A model generated the notes under the pieces. That model was given only the letters and a program-made list of their open reading frames with translations, did no database searches and was not told the origin of the DNA. A DNA stretch of 40,976 nt, from the NCBI GenBank assembly GCA_945888995.1, contig CAMDBA010000011.1, positions 1 through 40,976 of the forward strand, in the 5' to 3' direction. Positions 1 through 8,301 of the stretch are shown here, one piece after another. The translations under genes and the position numbers were made by a program. Position 1 is the stretch's first letter, and each line of letters begins with the position of its first letter. The DNA is from a bacterium UBP8_UBA817. Lineage in GTDB: Bacteria > Margulisbacteria > Marinamargulisbacteria > CAMDBA01.

Positions 1-205
1 TAGTCTGGCACTGGAGTGTCGAATAATCTGCTTCAGGAAGAGACTGAAGTAACGCTGTTAACGCACTTTTTAATGCAGGTCTATTTAATGGAGCATCCGC
101 CTTCGGGAGCACCTTGCTAAGGTGGGCAAGCAGACTCCCTATTCCAGAAGCGGACAGAGCGGTGAACGGAACGGAGATGGCGACTATTTTATGTGACATG
201 ATCAT
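1..205 (-). CDS. Partial unknown protein, N-terminal 68 codons, runs off the left edge
   Basis: Reading the minus strand from an ATG at 205, the frame stays open for 68 codons to the window edge. A strong Shine-Dalgarno AAGGAG lies about 7 bases upstream of this ATG, which is the main support for a real start; a second ATG follows two codons later. The predicted N-terminus begins MIMSHKIVAISVPFTALSAS, a mildly hydrophobic stretch that could be a signal or membrane segment, followed by a Leu/Ala-rich region. I do not recognise the family. It is divergent from ppdK and separated from it by about 450 bases. Confidence 0.55.
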   Translation of the reverse strand, partial: MIMSHKIVAISVPFTALSASGIGSLLAHLSKVLPKADAPLNRPALKSALTALLQSLPEADYSTLQCQT

Positions 206-662
206 GGGCAGGCTCCTTATTCGAGTAGGGGCATTGTGAAAGAGTGATTCGCAAGAATCGCCATCGTGGAAAAAGGCAATTCCATTAACGACCGTCTGTT
301 AAACCTGGATTTTGAATTTGCTGTGTAACCGTCGCCTACCTTTAATACATTATCGATTACGGCTAATAAAAATTTCATCTGGCCCCCTAGTTCAGGTACA
401 AATTGATCGCCTCAAGGCTTTGAGGCAGTCAAGGGATGAAGTCGGGATGGCCCCTGATGGCTTATGCCCTACTTTTGCGTTGCCCAAACATAGGTTTATC
501 GGTTTTTTTCTGATTTGTAGCGGTATACAAATATATGGGGACGATAACTCTTAGGTTTTCTTTTCACAAAACATTTAGTAAACTTAACCCCGTCTATTTT
601 GCCTTTATTATGAGAGCAATTCAATTTAATCATAAATCACAAACCTGTAAGGAGAGCCATAC
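206..662. other. Long intergenic region upstream of ppdK with hairpins
   Basis: No convincing gene is visible here. Two compact inverted repeats stand out. At 246-259 GATTC and GAATC flank a GCAA (GNRA-type) tetraloop. At 409-426 GCCTCAA and TTGAGGC flank a four-base loop. Neither is followed by a T-run, so they are not simple terminators. A run of seven T occurs near 501-507. The region may hold a structured leader or small RNA for ppdK, but no known RNA family is recognised. Confidence 0.35.
584..611 (+). promoter_or_regulatory. Candidate promoter for ppdK
   Basis: TTAACC (584-589) and TATTAT (606-611) are separated by 16 bases and lie about 50 bases before the ppdK start. Both hexamers match the sigma-70 consensus only partly, so this is tentative. 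Confidence 0.3.
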
Positions 663-3302
663 ATGCCAACAATGTCTAAGACAAAAAGCGTTTACTTTTT
701 TGGTGCCGGAAAAGCTGAAGCTAAAGTTCTTTCAAACGAACTTTTGGGAGGAAAAGGCGCAAATCTAGCTGAAATGACCACATTAGGAATTCCTGTTCCG
801 GCCGGATTTACTATTTCAACCGAAGAATGTGTTCGTTACTACGAAAACGGTCTGAAAATTTCAGACGAGTTAATGAAAGAAATTCTGGAAGGCGTCACCA
901 AAGTAGAAGAAGTGATGGGCGCTAAATTCGGCGATGCCAAAAATCCATTACTCTTATCTGTCCGATCTGGCGCTCGTGTATCGATGCCAGGGATGATGGA
1001 TACTGTTTTGAACTTAGGTCTGACTGATGATTCCGTAGTAGGTTTATCGATTCGTTCAGGTTCTGAGCGTTTTGCCTGGGACAGCTACCGTCGGTTTATC
1101 CAAATGTTCGGAGACGTGGTATTAGGCGTTGAGCATCATGATTTCGAGCATTTACTCGATGTTAAAAAACACCAACGCGGTCTTGCTCAAGATACCGATA
1201 TGGATGCCAACGATTTAAAAGACTTGGTTAAACAATACAAAGCCCTTATCGCATCTAAAGGGATCATCTTCCCTCAAGATCCTAAAGAACAATTGAAATT
1301 ATCGGTTGGTGCCGTATTTGATTCCTGGCATTCCGACCGTGCGGCAAAATACCGCCAAATCAATCGTATTCCATCTGAGTGGGGAACTGCGGTTAACGTA
1401 CAGGCGATGGTATTTGGTAACTTAGGTGATACTTCCGGAACAGGTGTTGCCTTTACACGTGATCCTGGAAATGGTGACAATGTGTTCTACGGTGAATACC
1501 TGATGAACGCGCAAGGAGAAGACGTTGTGGCCGGTATCCGGACACCTCTTCCGATCAGCCAGCTTAAAGAAGCCATGCCGGTCGTTTATAATGAGCTCGA
1601 AACCATTTATTTGAAGCTCGAAAAGCATTACTTGGATATGCAGGATATGGAATTCACCATCCAAGATAAAAAACTCTACCTTCTTCAGACCAGAAGCGGA
1701 AAACGTACCGCAGCAGCTGCTGTCAAAATCGCAGTTGATATGGTTAAAGAAGGCATGATCACTAAGCAAGAGGCCTTGCTTCGCGTATCGGCCAACCAAA
1801 TCGACCAATTACTTCATCCGAATATCGATCCTAAAGCCCACGTTGAGGTGATCGCTAAGGGACTTCCTGCTTCTCCTGGCGCAGCAGTTGGTAAAATCGT
1901 ATTTACCGCTGAAGAAGCTGAAAAATGGGTGAACGGCGGCGAAAAGATTATTCTGGTTCGCCTTGAAACCTCTCCTGAAGATATCGGCGGTATGTTTGTT
2001 GCCGACGGAATTCTGACTGCACGTGGCGGGATGACCAGTCACGCAGCCGTTGTGGCTCGCGGAATGGGCAAATGTTGTGTGGCAGGATGCGGTTCTATCC
2101 GGGTGGATGAGCGCAACAAAACCTTAACCATCGGCAACCTTGTATTACGTGAAGGCGATTTCTTGACCTTGAACGGATCGACCGGCGAAGTCATCAGCGG
2201 TCAGGTTCCTTTGATCAAAGCCAGCCTGTCAGGTGAATTCGGCGAATTGATGAAATGGGCGGACTCATTCAGAAAACTTAAAGTAAGAGCCAATGCCGAC
2301 ACGCCTTTTGATGCTGAAATCGCTCGCGGATTTGGTGCTGAAGGAATCGGTCTTTGCCGGACAGAACATATGTTCTTCGAAGGCGACCGAATTAAAGCCG
2401 TTCGTGAAATGATTCTTGCCGACAATTTAGAAGGCCGTCAAATCGCGCTGGATAAATTGTTGCCGATGCAACGCGGCGATTTCTACGGAATTTTCAAAGC
2501 AATGCAAGGACTGCCGGTAACCATTCGATTATTGGATCCTCCGTTACATGAATTCTTGCCTCACGAAGAAGAAGCCGTTCGCCAAATGGCTCAAGAGCTT
2601 AATATTTCAGTTGATCAGGTTCGCCAAAAAGTATCAGCGCTTCACGAGTTCAATCCAATGTTGGGACATCGCGGATGCCGTCTTGCCGTAACCTATCCTG
2701 AAATCTGTGAAATGCAGACCCGCGCAATCATCGAAGCGGCGGTTCAGCTCGATAAAGAAGGTATTAAAGTTTCTCCTGAAATTATGATTCCATTGGTGGG
2801 TGAAATTAAAGAGTTAACATTCTTAAAAGAACGCGCCAAAGGTATCGCTGATGCCATTATCGCCCAGTCCGGTTCAGATATCGAATACACCATCGGAACC
2901 ATGATCGAAATTCCAAGAGCGGCGTTATTAGCCGACGAAATCGCAAAAGAAGCAGATTTCTTCTCATTCGGAACCAACGATTTAACCCAGTTGACCTTCG
3001 GTATTTCCCGCGATGACGCAGGATCTTTCTTACCTGAATACGTCAGCAAAGGCATCTTGAAAGACGATCCGTTCCAAGTATTGGATCAAGAAGGTGTTGG
3101 CCGGTTAATCGAAATCGGAATTGAAAGAGGCCGCAGCGTTAAAAAGAAATTAAAAGTCGGTATTTGCGGCGAGCACGGCGGCGATCCTAGCTCCGTTGAA
3201 TTCTGTCACCGCAAAAAGTTTGACTATGTGTCTTGTTCTCCTTACCGTGTTCCTATCGCCCGCTTAGCTGCTGCGCAAGCCGCTCTGCGTGAGAAAAAAT
3301 AA
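663..3302 (+). CDS. ppdK: Pyruvate, phosphate dikinase
   Basis: Interconverts pyruvate, ATP and phosphate with PEP, AMP and pyrophosphate in the cytoplasm, for reversible glycolysis or gluconeogenesis. The 879 residues match the usual length of bacterial PPDK. The N-terminal nucleotide-binding domain carries ELLGGKGANLAEM. The central swivelling domain carries the phosphorylated histidine in GGMTSHAAV (His460). The C-terminal PEP-binding domain ends with CGEHGGDPSS and SCSPYRVPIARLAAAQAAL, including the catalytic cysteine. The start at 663 follows AAGGAG by 8 bases; a second ATG is four codons in. dnaG follows after 25 bases, so co-transcription with dnaG and rpoD is possible. All key motifs are intact. 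Confidence 0.97.
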   Translation: MPTMSKTKSVYFFGAGKAEAKVLSNELLGGKGANLAEMTTLGIPVPAGFTISTEECVRYYENGLKISDELMKEILEGVTKVEEVMGAKFGDAKNPLLLSVRSGARVSMPGMMDTVLNLGLTDDSVVGLSIRSGSERFAWDSYRRFIQMFGDVVLGVEHHDFEHLLDVKKHQRGLAQDTDMDANDLKDLVKQYKALIASKGIIFPQDPKEQLKLSVGAVFDSWHSDRAAKYRQINRIPSEWGTAVNVQAMVFGNLGDTSGTGVAFTRDPGNGDNVFYGEYLMNAQGEDVVAGIRTPLPISQLKEAMPVVYNELETIYLKLEKHYLDMQDMEFTIQDKKLYLLQTRSGKRTAAAAVKIAVDMVKEGMITKQEALLRVSANQIDQLLHPNIDPKAHVEVIAKGLPASPGAAVGKIVFTAEEAEKWVNGGEKIILVRLETSPEDIGGMFVADGILTARGGMTSHAAVVARGMGKCCVAGCGSIRVDERNKTLTIGNLVLREGDFLTLNGSTGEVISGQVPLIKASLSGEFGELMKWADSFRKLKVRANADTPFDAEIARGFGAEGIGLCRTEHMFFEGDRIKAVREMILADNLEGRQIALDKLLPMQRGDFYGIFKAMQGLPVTIRLLDPPLHEFLPHEEEAVRQMAQELNISVDQVRQKVSALHEFNPMLGHRGCRLAVTYPEICEMQTRAIIEAAVQLDKEGIKVSPEIMIPLVGEIKELTFLKERAKGIADAIIAQSGSDIEYTIGTMIEIPRAALLADEIAKEADFFSFGTNDLTQLTFGISRDDAGSFLPEYVSKGILKDDPFQVLDQEGVGRLIEIGIERGRSVKKKLKVGICGEHGGDPSSVEFCHRKKFDYVSCSPYRVPIARLAAAQAALREKK

Positions 3303-3327
3303 GATTGAGTAGCAGTCAGGTAGGTCT

Positions 3328-5082
3328 ATGATACTTGCTCAAGCAACCGTCGAGCAGGTCAAGGCCTACCCTGACATCGTTACCATTATTTCGGATTATA
3401 TTTCCCTTAAGAAAAAGGGCAGAAACTATTTAGGTCTCTGCCCTTTTCATTCCGAAAAAACGCCGTCGTTTACGGTGAGTCCCGAAAAGCGAATCTGGCA
3501 TTGCTTCGGCTGTCATGAGTCCGGCGATCATATCGGCTTTATGATGAAAGTCGACAATTTGAGCTTTGCGGAAGCCATTGTGCATATTGCGCAAAAAGCA
3601 GGTATTACGGTTGTCTATGATGAGACGCCCGCCTCTCAAGCCGCACGGTTCGACCAGGACGTTCTCCGGGAAATTTTGAGTATTGCAAAAGACTATTTCG
3701 TCTCATTCTTAAAGCCCGCTACTAAAGAATACCTGTACTTAAAAGGCCGTGGTCTTGCCGATAAAACCATTCAGGATTTCCAGTTAGGACTTGCATCGGC
3801 CGGTTCTAATATCTTGGATCATCTTCTTTCCCGAGGTTTTTCAAAAGACCAGATCCAGAGGTCCGGCCTGGTTTATCAGAGTGACCAGGGCGTCCTAGTC
3901 TCTCGATTCCGGAATCGGATTATGTTCCCGATCTTGGATTATCGTGGCCGTACTGTCGGCTTTTCCGGACGCTTCATGGGCGAAGCGGCTGCCGGTGTTG
4001 CCAAATATGTGAACTCTGAAGAATCATCGCTGTTTAGTAAGCGAAAGCTCTTATACGGTTTGTATAAGTCTAAAAACGCCATTCAGAAAGAAGGCTTTGT
4101 CATTCTGATGGAAGGATTTATGGATGTGATGATGGCCTACCAATACGGCTTCGAAAATGTTGTTGCCACTATGGGAACAGCTGTGACCGCTGAACATGCC
4201 CAGAAATTAAAACGATTCACCGATAAAGTCACGGTCGCAATGGATGGCGATGAGGCCGGCCAGAAGTCGATCGAACGTAGTTATGACTTGCTTCGCCAGC
4301 TGGGTTTTAATGTTTTTGTGCTGCAGTTTGATAATCAAGATCCGGCAGATGTATTGCTTTCACAGGGGCCCGAATACTTCAGCTCACTATTGGCAGAACC
4401 TCTCCATATGGCAGAATTCAAGCTCAATCGCTTGCTCGCAGCGGCCCCCATAACGCGTATTGAACAGGCGGCAGGGGTGCTCGACCAGCTCATCCCGATA
4501 TTAAGAGCCGAAAAAGATGTGGTCATCCAAAATTATTATATTAAAAAAATAGCCGGCGCTTTAAATATTAATATTGAATTAATTGTTGCAAAATTGAAAA
4601 AAAACAAATACATTACTAATAATGCTCTATTTGTACCTATAAAAAATAAAAAGGATAAGTACCTAAAAGCAGTTGAGCATTTAACATATTTGGCTGCATC
4701 CAGCCTTGAACTAAGGACGTTGATCCTTGAAAAGCTACAACCGCAAGACTTTCTTCAAAATGAGTATGTCCAAATTATGGAAGCTTTATCCAAAGTTTCG
4801 GTGTTAAACCAGGATCTCTTACCTATTTTTGAAGGGAGTGAGCAAAAAAGAATATTGAGTGAATTACTTGTTCGTGGAGAACAAGGATTATACCCATTAC
4901 CAACGGGCAATAAAGACTGGGTCGAATTAGTAAAGACCTTAAAATCGAATAAACGACAGTTAAAAATAGCTGAGATCAAACAAAAAATAGCAGAATTCGA
5001 AAATAACCAATCTGACCAAGATATTCAGCCCTTGTTGGCTGAATTAAGTAGCTTGATCCTAAACGACAATGAGGAGGATTAG
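3328..5082 (+). CDS. dnaG: DNA primase DnaG
   Basis: Makes RNA primers for the replication fork. The N-terminal CHC2-type zinc ribbon is visible as C38, H41, C59 and C62. The TOPRIM core follows, with the acidic EGFMDVMMAYQYG segment and the metal-binding AMDGDEAGQKS segment. The C-terminal part, the helicase-interaction region in this family, is poorly conserved. Length (584) is normal. The ATG at 3328 is the first possible start after an in-frame stop; its ribosome site is weak. From about 4530 the gene becomes clearly AT-richer and Lys/Asn/Ile-rich, at the boundary between the catalytic core and the C-terminal domain. The rpoD ribosome site lies inside the last codons. Confidence 0.95.
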   Translation: MILAQATVEQVKAYPDIVTIISDYISLKKKGRNYLGLCPFHSEKTPSFTVSPEKRIWHCFGCHESGDHIGFMMKVDNLSFAEAIVHIAQKAGITVVYDETPASQAARFDQDVLREILSIAKDYFVSFLKPATKEYLYLKGRGLADKTIQDFQLGLASAGSNILDHLLSRGFSKDQIQRSGLVYQSDQGVLVSRFRNRIMFPILDYRGRTVGFSGRFMGEAAAGVAKYVNSEESSLFSKRKLLYGLYKSKNAIQKEGFVILMEGFMDVMMAYQYGFENVVATMGTAVTAEHAQKLKRFTDKVTVAMDGDEAGQKSIERSYDLLRQLGFNVFVLQFDNQDPADVLLSQGPEYFSSLLAEPLHMAEFKLNRLLAAAPITRIEQAAGVLDQLIPILRAEKDVVIQNYYIKKIAGALNINIELIVAKLKKNKYITNNALFVPIKNKKDKYLKAVEHLTYLAASSLELRTLILEKLQPQDFLQNEYVQIMEALSKVSVLNQDLLPIFEGSEQKRILSELLVRGEQGLYPLPTGNKDWVELVKTLKSNKRQLKIAEIKQKIAEFENNQSDQDIQPLLAELSSLILNDNEED

Positions 5083-6129
5083 ATGGCCGTTTCACAAACC
5101 GATGAAAAAAAAGCCATTATAGTGGAACCTGTTACAGAAGAAGAAATTGCTTTAACGGATGACATTGTTATCTCTATGGAAGAGGAAGAAACGATTGTTG
5201 CAGAAGCAGAAGCCGAGGTGGAGTCTGTTTCTGAAGAGTTTCAGGATGAAATAGACCGAATTTTAAGCATTGAACGCATGGCCGTAAACTCAAGTGAAGA
5301 TTTGAGTAGCGAAGATGCGGTAAAAATGTACTTAAAAGAAATCGGGCGGGTAAAGCTGCTAACCAAAGATGAAGAGTACAATGTCTCTAAAAGCGTTGCC
5401 GAAGGCGATATGGACGCCAAGGTTAAATTGGCCGTCTCTAACTTACGTCTCGTTGTGAGTATCGCAAAAAAATACACCGGTCGCGGGATTCTATTCTTGG
5501 ACTTGATCCAGGAAGGCAATATGGGTCTTTTGCGCGCCGTTGAAAAATTCGATTACTTAAAGGGATATAAGTTTAGCACGTATGCAACCTGGTGGATTCG
5601 TCAGGCGATCACGCGAGCAATCGCGGATCAGGCCCGGACAATCCGAATTCCGGTTCATATGGTGGAAACGATCAATAAAGTACGAAAAGTAACCCGTCAG
5701 CTGATGCAGGAGTATTCCCGCAAGCCGACCGAAGATGAAATTGCGCAAGTTTCAGGAATCGATATTGAAAAAGTAAAAGAAATTATCAAAGTCGCTCAAG
5801 TTCCTTTGTCCCTTGAAATGCCGGTTGGCGATGGGGAAGGGTACTTACTAGGGGATTTAGTTGAAGATACCTCATCCGAATTGCCCGAAGTCAGCATGCT
5901 CCAAGATTCTCTTAAAGAAGATCTGGAGCAGGTCTTAGGTGAGCTAACCGAACGGGAAGGCAGTGTTTTGAAGCTGCGTTTCGGGTTTGATGACGGTAGA
6001 CCGAAGACCTTGGAAGAAGTGGGTAAAATCTACAACGTCACCCGTGAGCGCATTCGCCAGATCGAATCCAAAGCTATCCGCAAGCTTCGCCATCCTCGGC
6101 GTTGTAAACGGTTAGAGGATTACCTCTAG
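5083..6129 (+). CDS. rpoD: RNA polymerase primary sigma factor (sigma-70, RpoD)
   Basis: Housekeeping sigma factor. The first 75 residues or so are very acidic (Glu/Asp-rich) and stand in place of a classic region 1.1. Region 1.2 appears as [20 protein letters not shown]. Region 2 carries [20 protein letters not shown], then [14 protein letters not shown] for the -10 element. Region 4 carries the helix-turn-helix [20 protein letters not shown]. At 348 residues it is compact, lacking the long non-conserved insert of proteobacterial RpoD. The ATG follows the dnaG stop directly, and GAGGAGG inside dnaG is its ribosome site, so the two are translationally linked. The dnaG-rpoD pairing is common in bacteria. 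Confidence 0.96.
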   Translation: MAVSQTDEKKAIIVEPVTEEEIALTDDIVISMEEEETIVAEAEAEVESVSEEFQDEIDRILSIERMAVNSSEDLSSEDAVKMYLKEIGRVKLLTKDEEYNVSKSVAEGDMDAKVKLAVSNLRLVVSIAKKYTGRGILFLDLIQEGNMGLLRAVEKFDYLKGYKFSTYATWWIRQAITRAIADQARTIRIPVHMVETINKVRKVTRQLMQEYSRKPTEDEIAQVSGIDIEKVKEIIKVAQVPLSLEMPVGDGEGYLLGDLVEDTSSELPEVSMLQDSLKEDLEQVLGELTEREGSVLKLRFGFDDGRPKTLEEVGKIYNVTRERIRQIESKAIRKLRHPRRCKRLEDYL

Positions 6130-6161
6130 GCGCTACATTTTAATTGCTCAGCACATATAAA

Positions 6162-6192
6162 AACAGGAGGCGTAAATATTGCGCCTCCTGTT
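6162..6192. terminator. Strong hairpin downstream of rpoD
   Basis: An 11-bp perfect stem, AACAGGAGGCG with CGCCTCCTGTT, encloses a 9-base loop. It is preceded by AAAAA on the plus strand, giving a T-run only on the minus strand. It probably still ends or stabilises the rpoD transcript just before the tRNA, but a canonical plus-strand U-tract is missing. Confidence 0.5.
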
Positions 6193-6222
6193 CTGGTTGT
6201 GGTAATCTTGAGCTTGCTTTAG

Positions 6223-6299
6223 GGGCCCATAGCTCAGTTGGTTAGAGCGTCCGGCTCATAACCGGCAGGTCCTAGGTTCAAGTCCTAGTGGGCCCACCA
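6223..6299 (+). tRNA. tRNA with CAT anticodon (elongator Met or Ile2)
   Basis: A complete 77-base cloverleaf with the CCA encoded. The acceptor GGGCCCA pairs with TGGGCCC, the D-arm is GCTC/GAGC, the anticodon loop CTCATAA sits in a TCCGG/CCGG(C) stem, and the T-arm is CTAGG/CCTAG with loop TTCAAGT. The paired G1-C72 excludes an initiator tRNA. I cannot tell elongator methionine from lysidine-modified Ile(CAU) by sequence alone. Its 3' end is duplicated downstream. Confidence 0.95.
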
Positions 6300-6304
6300 G
6301 CCTT
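6289..6304 (+). repeat. Att-like direct repeat, left copy (tRNA 3' end)
   Basis: TGGGCCCACCAGCCTT covers the 3' acceptor strand, the CCA and five bases beyond the tRNA. It matches 8129-8144 at 15 of 16 positions. This arrangement is typical of integration into a tRNA 3' end. Confidence 0.6.
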
Positions 6305-6358
6305 AAATGGCGTAATAACTACTTGATATTACACCATTTAATGGTATATTACTCCATT
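6305..6358 (+). promoter_or_regulatory. Triple-repeat operator and promoter of the fic gene
   Basis: Three copies of a TATTACNCCATT element fill the 55 bases before the fic start. One is inverted at 6305-6317 (GCGTAATA side), and two are direct at 6327-6339 and 6347-6358, spaced exactly 20 bp. Copies 1 and 2 form a 12-of-13 inverted repeat. A -10-like TATATT at 6345-6350 lies within it, so a bound repressor would block transcription. The winged-helix end of the Fic protein is a candidate autoregulator. Confidence 0.6.
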
Positions 6359-6359
6359 A

Positions 6360-7406
6360 ATGGACACATTATCGATTTCCCCAAATCTTTTAAATCAGCT
6401 TTCATTTAGCTCGGAAGAGCTAGCGACTATTCGTGCTATCGGCGAATATCGTGGGAAGCAAGATTTATATGCCAAACAGTCGCCAGAAATTCTTGAGAAT
6501 TTGAGAACGGTTGCGAAGATAGAATCCAGTGAGTCTTCTAATAGAATCGAAGGTATTGTCGTCGCTAGGCAGCGCGTTGAAGATATTATTAATCACCCAA
6601 AAGAATTATTGAAAAATCGGTCTGAGCAAGAAGTTGCTGGTTATCGAGATGCACTTCAACTCATACATGAATCTGCTGAGCATATACCAGTTAGTAGCAA
6701 TGTTGTTTTGCAATTGCATAGTTTGATTTGTAAGTATTCATCAAACCCAGGCGGACGATGGAAATCTACAGATAATGAAATTGTTGAAACGTCTTCCACA
6801 GGGGAAAAGAAAATCCGATTTAAAGCTGTTTCGGCGGTTCAGACGCCGCATGCGATGAACGATTGGGAGATTTATTATCGAGATGCTATCCAAGCCATTG
6901 ACCCTTTGATCGTAGTGCCTCTATCGATCTTAGATTTCTTGTGTATTCATCCTTTTTTAGATGGAAATGGACGTTCTTCCCGCTTACTTACATTGCTTTT
7001 GCTGTATAAATCAGACTATCAGGTTGGCCGTTATATCAGTTTGGAAAGAGTCATTGAACAGTCCAAAGAAAGCTATTATGAGACTTTGCAAAAAAGCTCG
7101 CAGGGCTGGCATGAAGGCAAACATGATGTAAAACCCTGGCTTCATTATTTTTGGGGGATTTTGATCAAGGCTTATCGTGAGCTAGATGAGAAGGTTTCTG
7201 ATATTAAAGGCGGAAAAGGCTCTAAAACGGAGATGATCCGGCAAGCAGTAAAATCGATGATTGGACCGTTTTCTATTTCAGATATTCAGGATCAACTTCC
7301 GACTGTTGGACGGGATATGATTAAGCTAATTTTAGCGGATTTGAAGACTGAAAGATTGATTGTATTGCAGGGTAGAGGGCGTGGGGCGAAGTGGATGAAA
7401 TTGTGA
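6360..7406 (+). CDS. Fic-family AMP transferase with inhibitory helix and winged-helix tail
   Basis: Fic enzymes transfer AMP (or another nucleotide-derived group) to target proteins. The catalytic motif is intact: H197 in HPFLDGNGRSSR, with the His, the Asn of GNGR and both Arg. An N-terminal inhibitory motif SNRIEG (residues 60-65) fits the [S/T]xxxE[G/N] rule, with Glu64 blocking the ATP site, so this is a self-inhibited class II type. Residues 288-348 form a winged-helix-like domain. The ATG at 6360 has no Shine-Dalgarno; a -10-like box about ten bases upstream suggests a leaderless transcript. It overlaps the next gene by four bases (GTGA) and sits between att-like repeats, so it is probably acquired. 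Confidence 0.93.
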   Translation: MDTLSISPNLLNQLSFSSEELATIRAIGEYRGKQDLYAKQSPEILENLRTVAKIESSESSNRIEGIVVARQRVEDIINHPKELLKNRSEQEVAGYRDALQLIHESAEHIPVSSNVVLQLHSLICKYSSNPGGRWKSTDNEIVETSSTGEKKIRFKAVSAVQTPHAMNDWEIYYRDAIQAIDPLIVVPLSILDFLCIHPFLDGNGRSSRLLTLLLLYKSDYQVGRYISLERVIEQSKESYYETLQKSSQGWHEGKHDVKPWLHYFWGILIKAYRELDEKVSDIKGGKGSKTEMIRQAVKSMIGPFSISDIQDQLPTVGRDMIKLILADLKTERLIVLQGRGRGAKWMKL

Positions 7407-8038
7407 GTGCTCCTCTTTTTAAATATCTTGAATCTAAGGATGTTGATTCATTTCTTAAGGGGAAAATAAAAATAGGTACTTTGTTTGGGTATAGAAATAT
7501 AGAGCAACACAAATTAGATATTGGTGATAACGAGGAGGGTATTTTAACTCGTGTAAATACTGTTAATGGTACCTTTAATAATCAAAATGAATTAAACAGA
7601 GAATGGGGAATGAGGGACGTCATAACAATTGAAGGTGAAAACAGAAATACTCAGTTTATAAATTGCACTTTTGCAAAGTCAGAATCTTCTGAAGATTTGT
7701 TTGTGCTGTGTTTTTCTAAAACTCGTAATGACAAGGATATGAATGATATTGGTTACGACGCTTGTTTTGAAATAACTAATCCTAATGCTTTTCTTTGCAA
7801 AATTAGTGCTGCTTTGAATACTCTTGCTGAATACAAGGGATTACATTCTGTATCTTATGGAGATCGCACAATTCACTATACTCAATCACCAAAGTCGCAT
7901 CCCGCACTATTAAAGGAGGCTCGTTTTGAATATCAAAACGAAGCTCGTGCAATTTGGATCCCTAAAAAAAACATGTTGTTAGATGCTAAGTTTGTTCAAT
8001 GTTCAAAAGCGACAAAATATTTCAAACGAGTACTTTAG
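7403..8038 (+). CDS. Unknown 211-residue protein translationally coupled to fic
   Basis: I do not firmly recognise the family. The frame runs from a GTG at 7403 whose GTGA overlaps the fic stop; an upstream GTG at 7391 is also possible. The N-terminus (PLFKYLESKDVDSFLKGKI, then a GTLFGYRN segment) and a later VLCFSKTR segment recall DUF2971-like proteins found near defence genes, but this is only a pattern resemblance. There is no signal peptide or membrane segment, so it should be cytosolic. The gene is visibly AT-richer than its neighbours, which suggests transfer. Overlap with fic suggests a two-gene unit such as toxin plus partner or a defence pair, but nothing in the sequence proves this. 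Confidence 0.75.
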   Translation: MSAPLFKYLESKDVDSFLKGKIKIGTLFGYRNIEQHKLDIGDNEEGILTRVNTVNGTFNNQNELNREWGMRDVITIEGENRNTQFINCTFAKSESSEDLFVLCFSKTRNDKDMNDIGYDACFEITNPNAFLCKISAALNTLAEYKGLHSVSYGDRTIHYTQSPKSHPALLKEARFEYQNEARAIWIPKKNMLLDAKFVQCSKATKYFKRVL

Positions 8039-8128
8039 GTGTAGTTAGAATTTTTAAGCCGCTTTTAGCGTTTCACAGTACAAATTGAAGTGGAATTGTA
8101 CTCGATTAGGAGCGGAACAGTAATCAAT

Positions 8129-8144
8129 TGGCCCCACCAGCCTT
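8129..8144 (+). repeat. Att-like direct repeat, right copy
   Basis: TGGCCCCACCAGCCTT repeats the tRNA 3' end at 6289-6304 with one mismatch. It marks the probable right end of the fic cassette, beyond which the chromosome resumes. Confidence 0.55.
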
Positions 8145-8177
8145 CGCCAAGGCTACGGCTGGCGCGCCAGCTGGGGC
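8131..8177. repeat. GC-rich nested palindrome
   Basis: GCCCCA (8131-8136) pairs with TGGGGC (8172-8177). Inside it GCTGGCGCGCCAGC (8158-8171) is a perfect 14-base palindrome, and CCAGCC (8137-8142) can alternatively pair with GGCTGG (8157-8162). It resembles a REP-type intergenic repeat and may also stop transcription leaving the fic cassette. Confidence 0.5.
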
Positions 8178-8301
8178 TGTCCGCTATAGTAACAACTACC
8201 TGTCTTTTGGCTGTTTAGGTTGGTTTAGTTGCAAAATAAGGACATGGCTTAAGATCAAAAGTTGTGACCTTAAAGATTTACCCCACTGTCTCTAAGCCCC
8301 C

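Noticed and set aside
312-554. 80-codon plus-strand frame before ppdK
   Set aside because: No ribosome site, passes through the hairpin-rich non-coding region, and has no recognisable domain.
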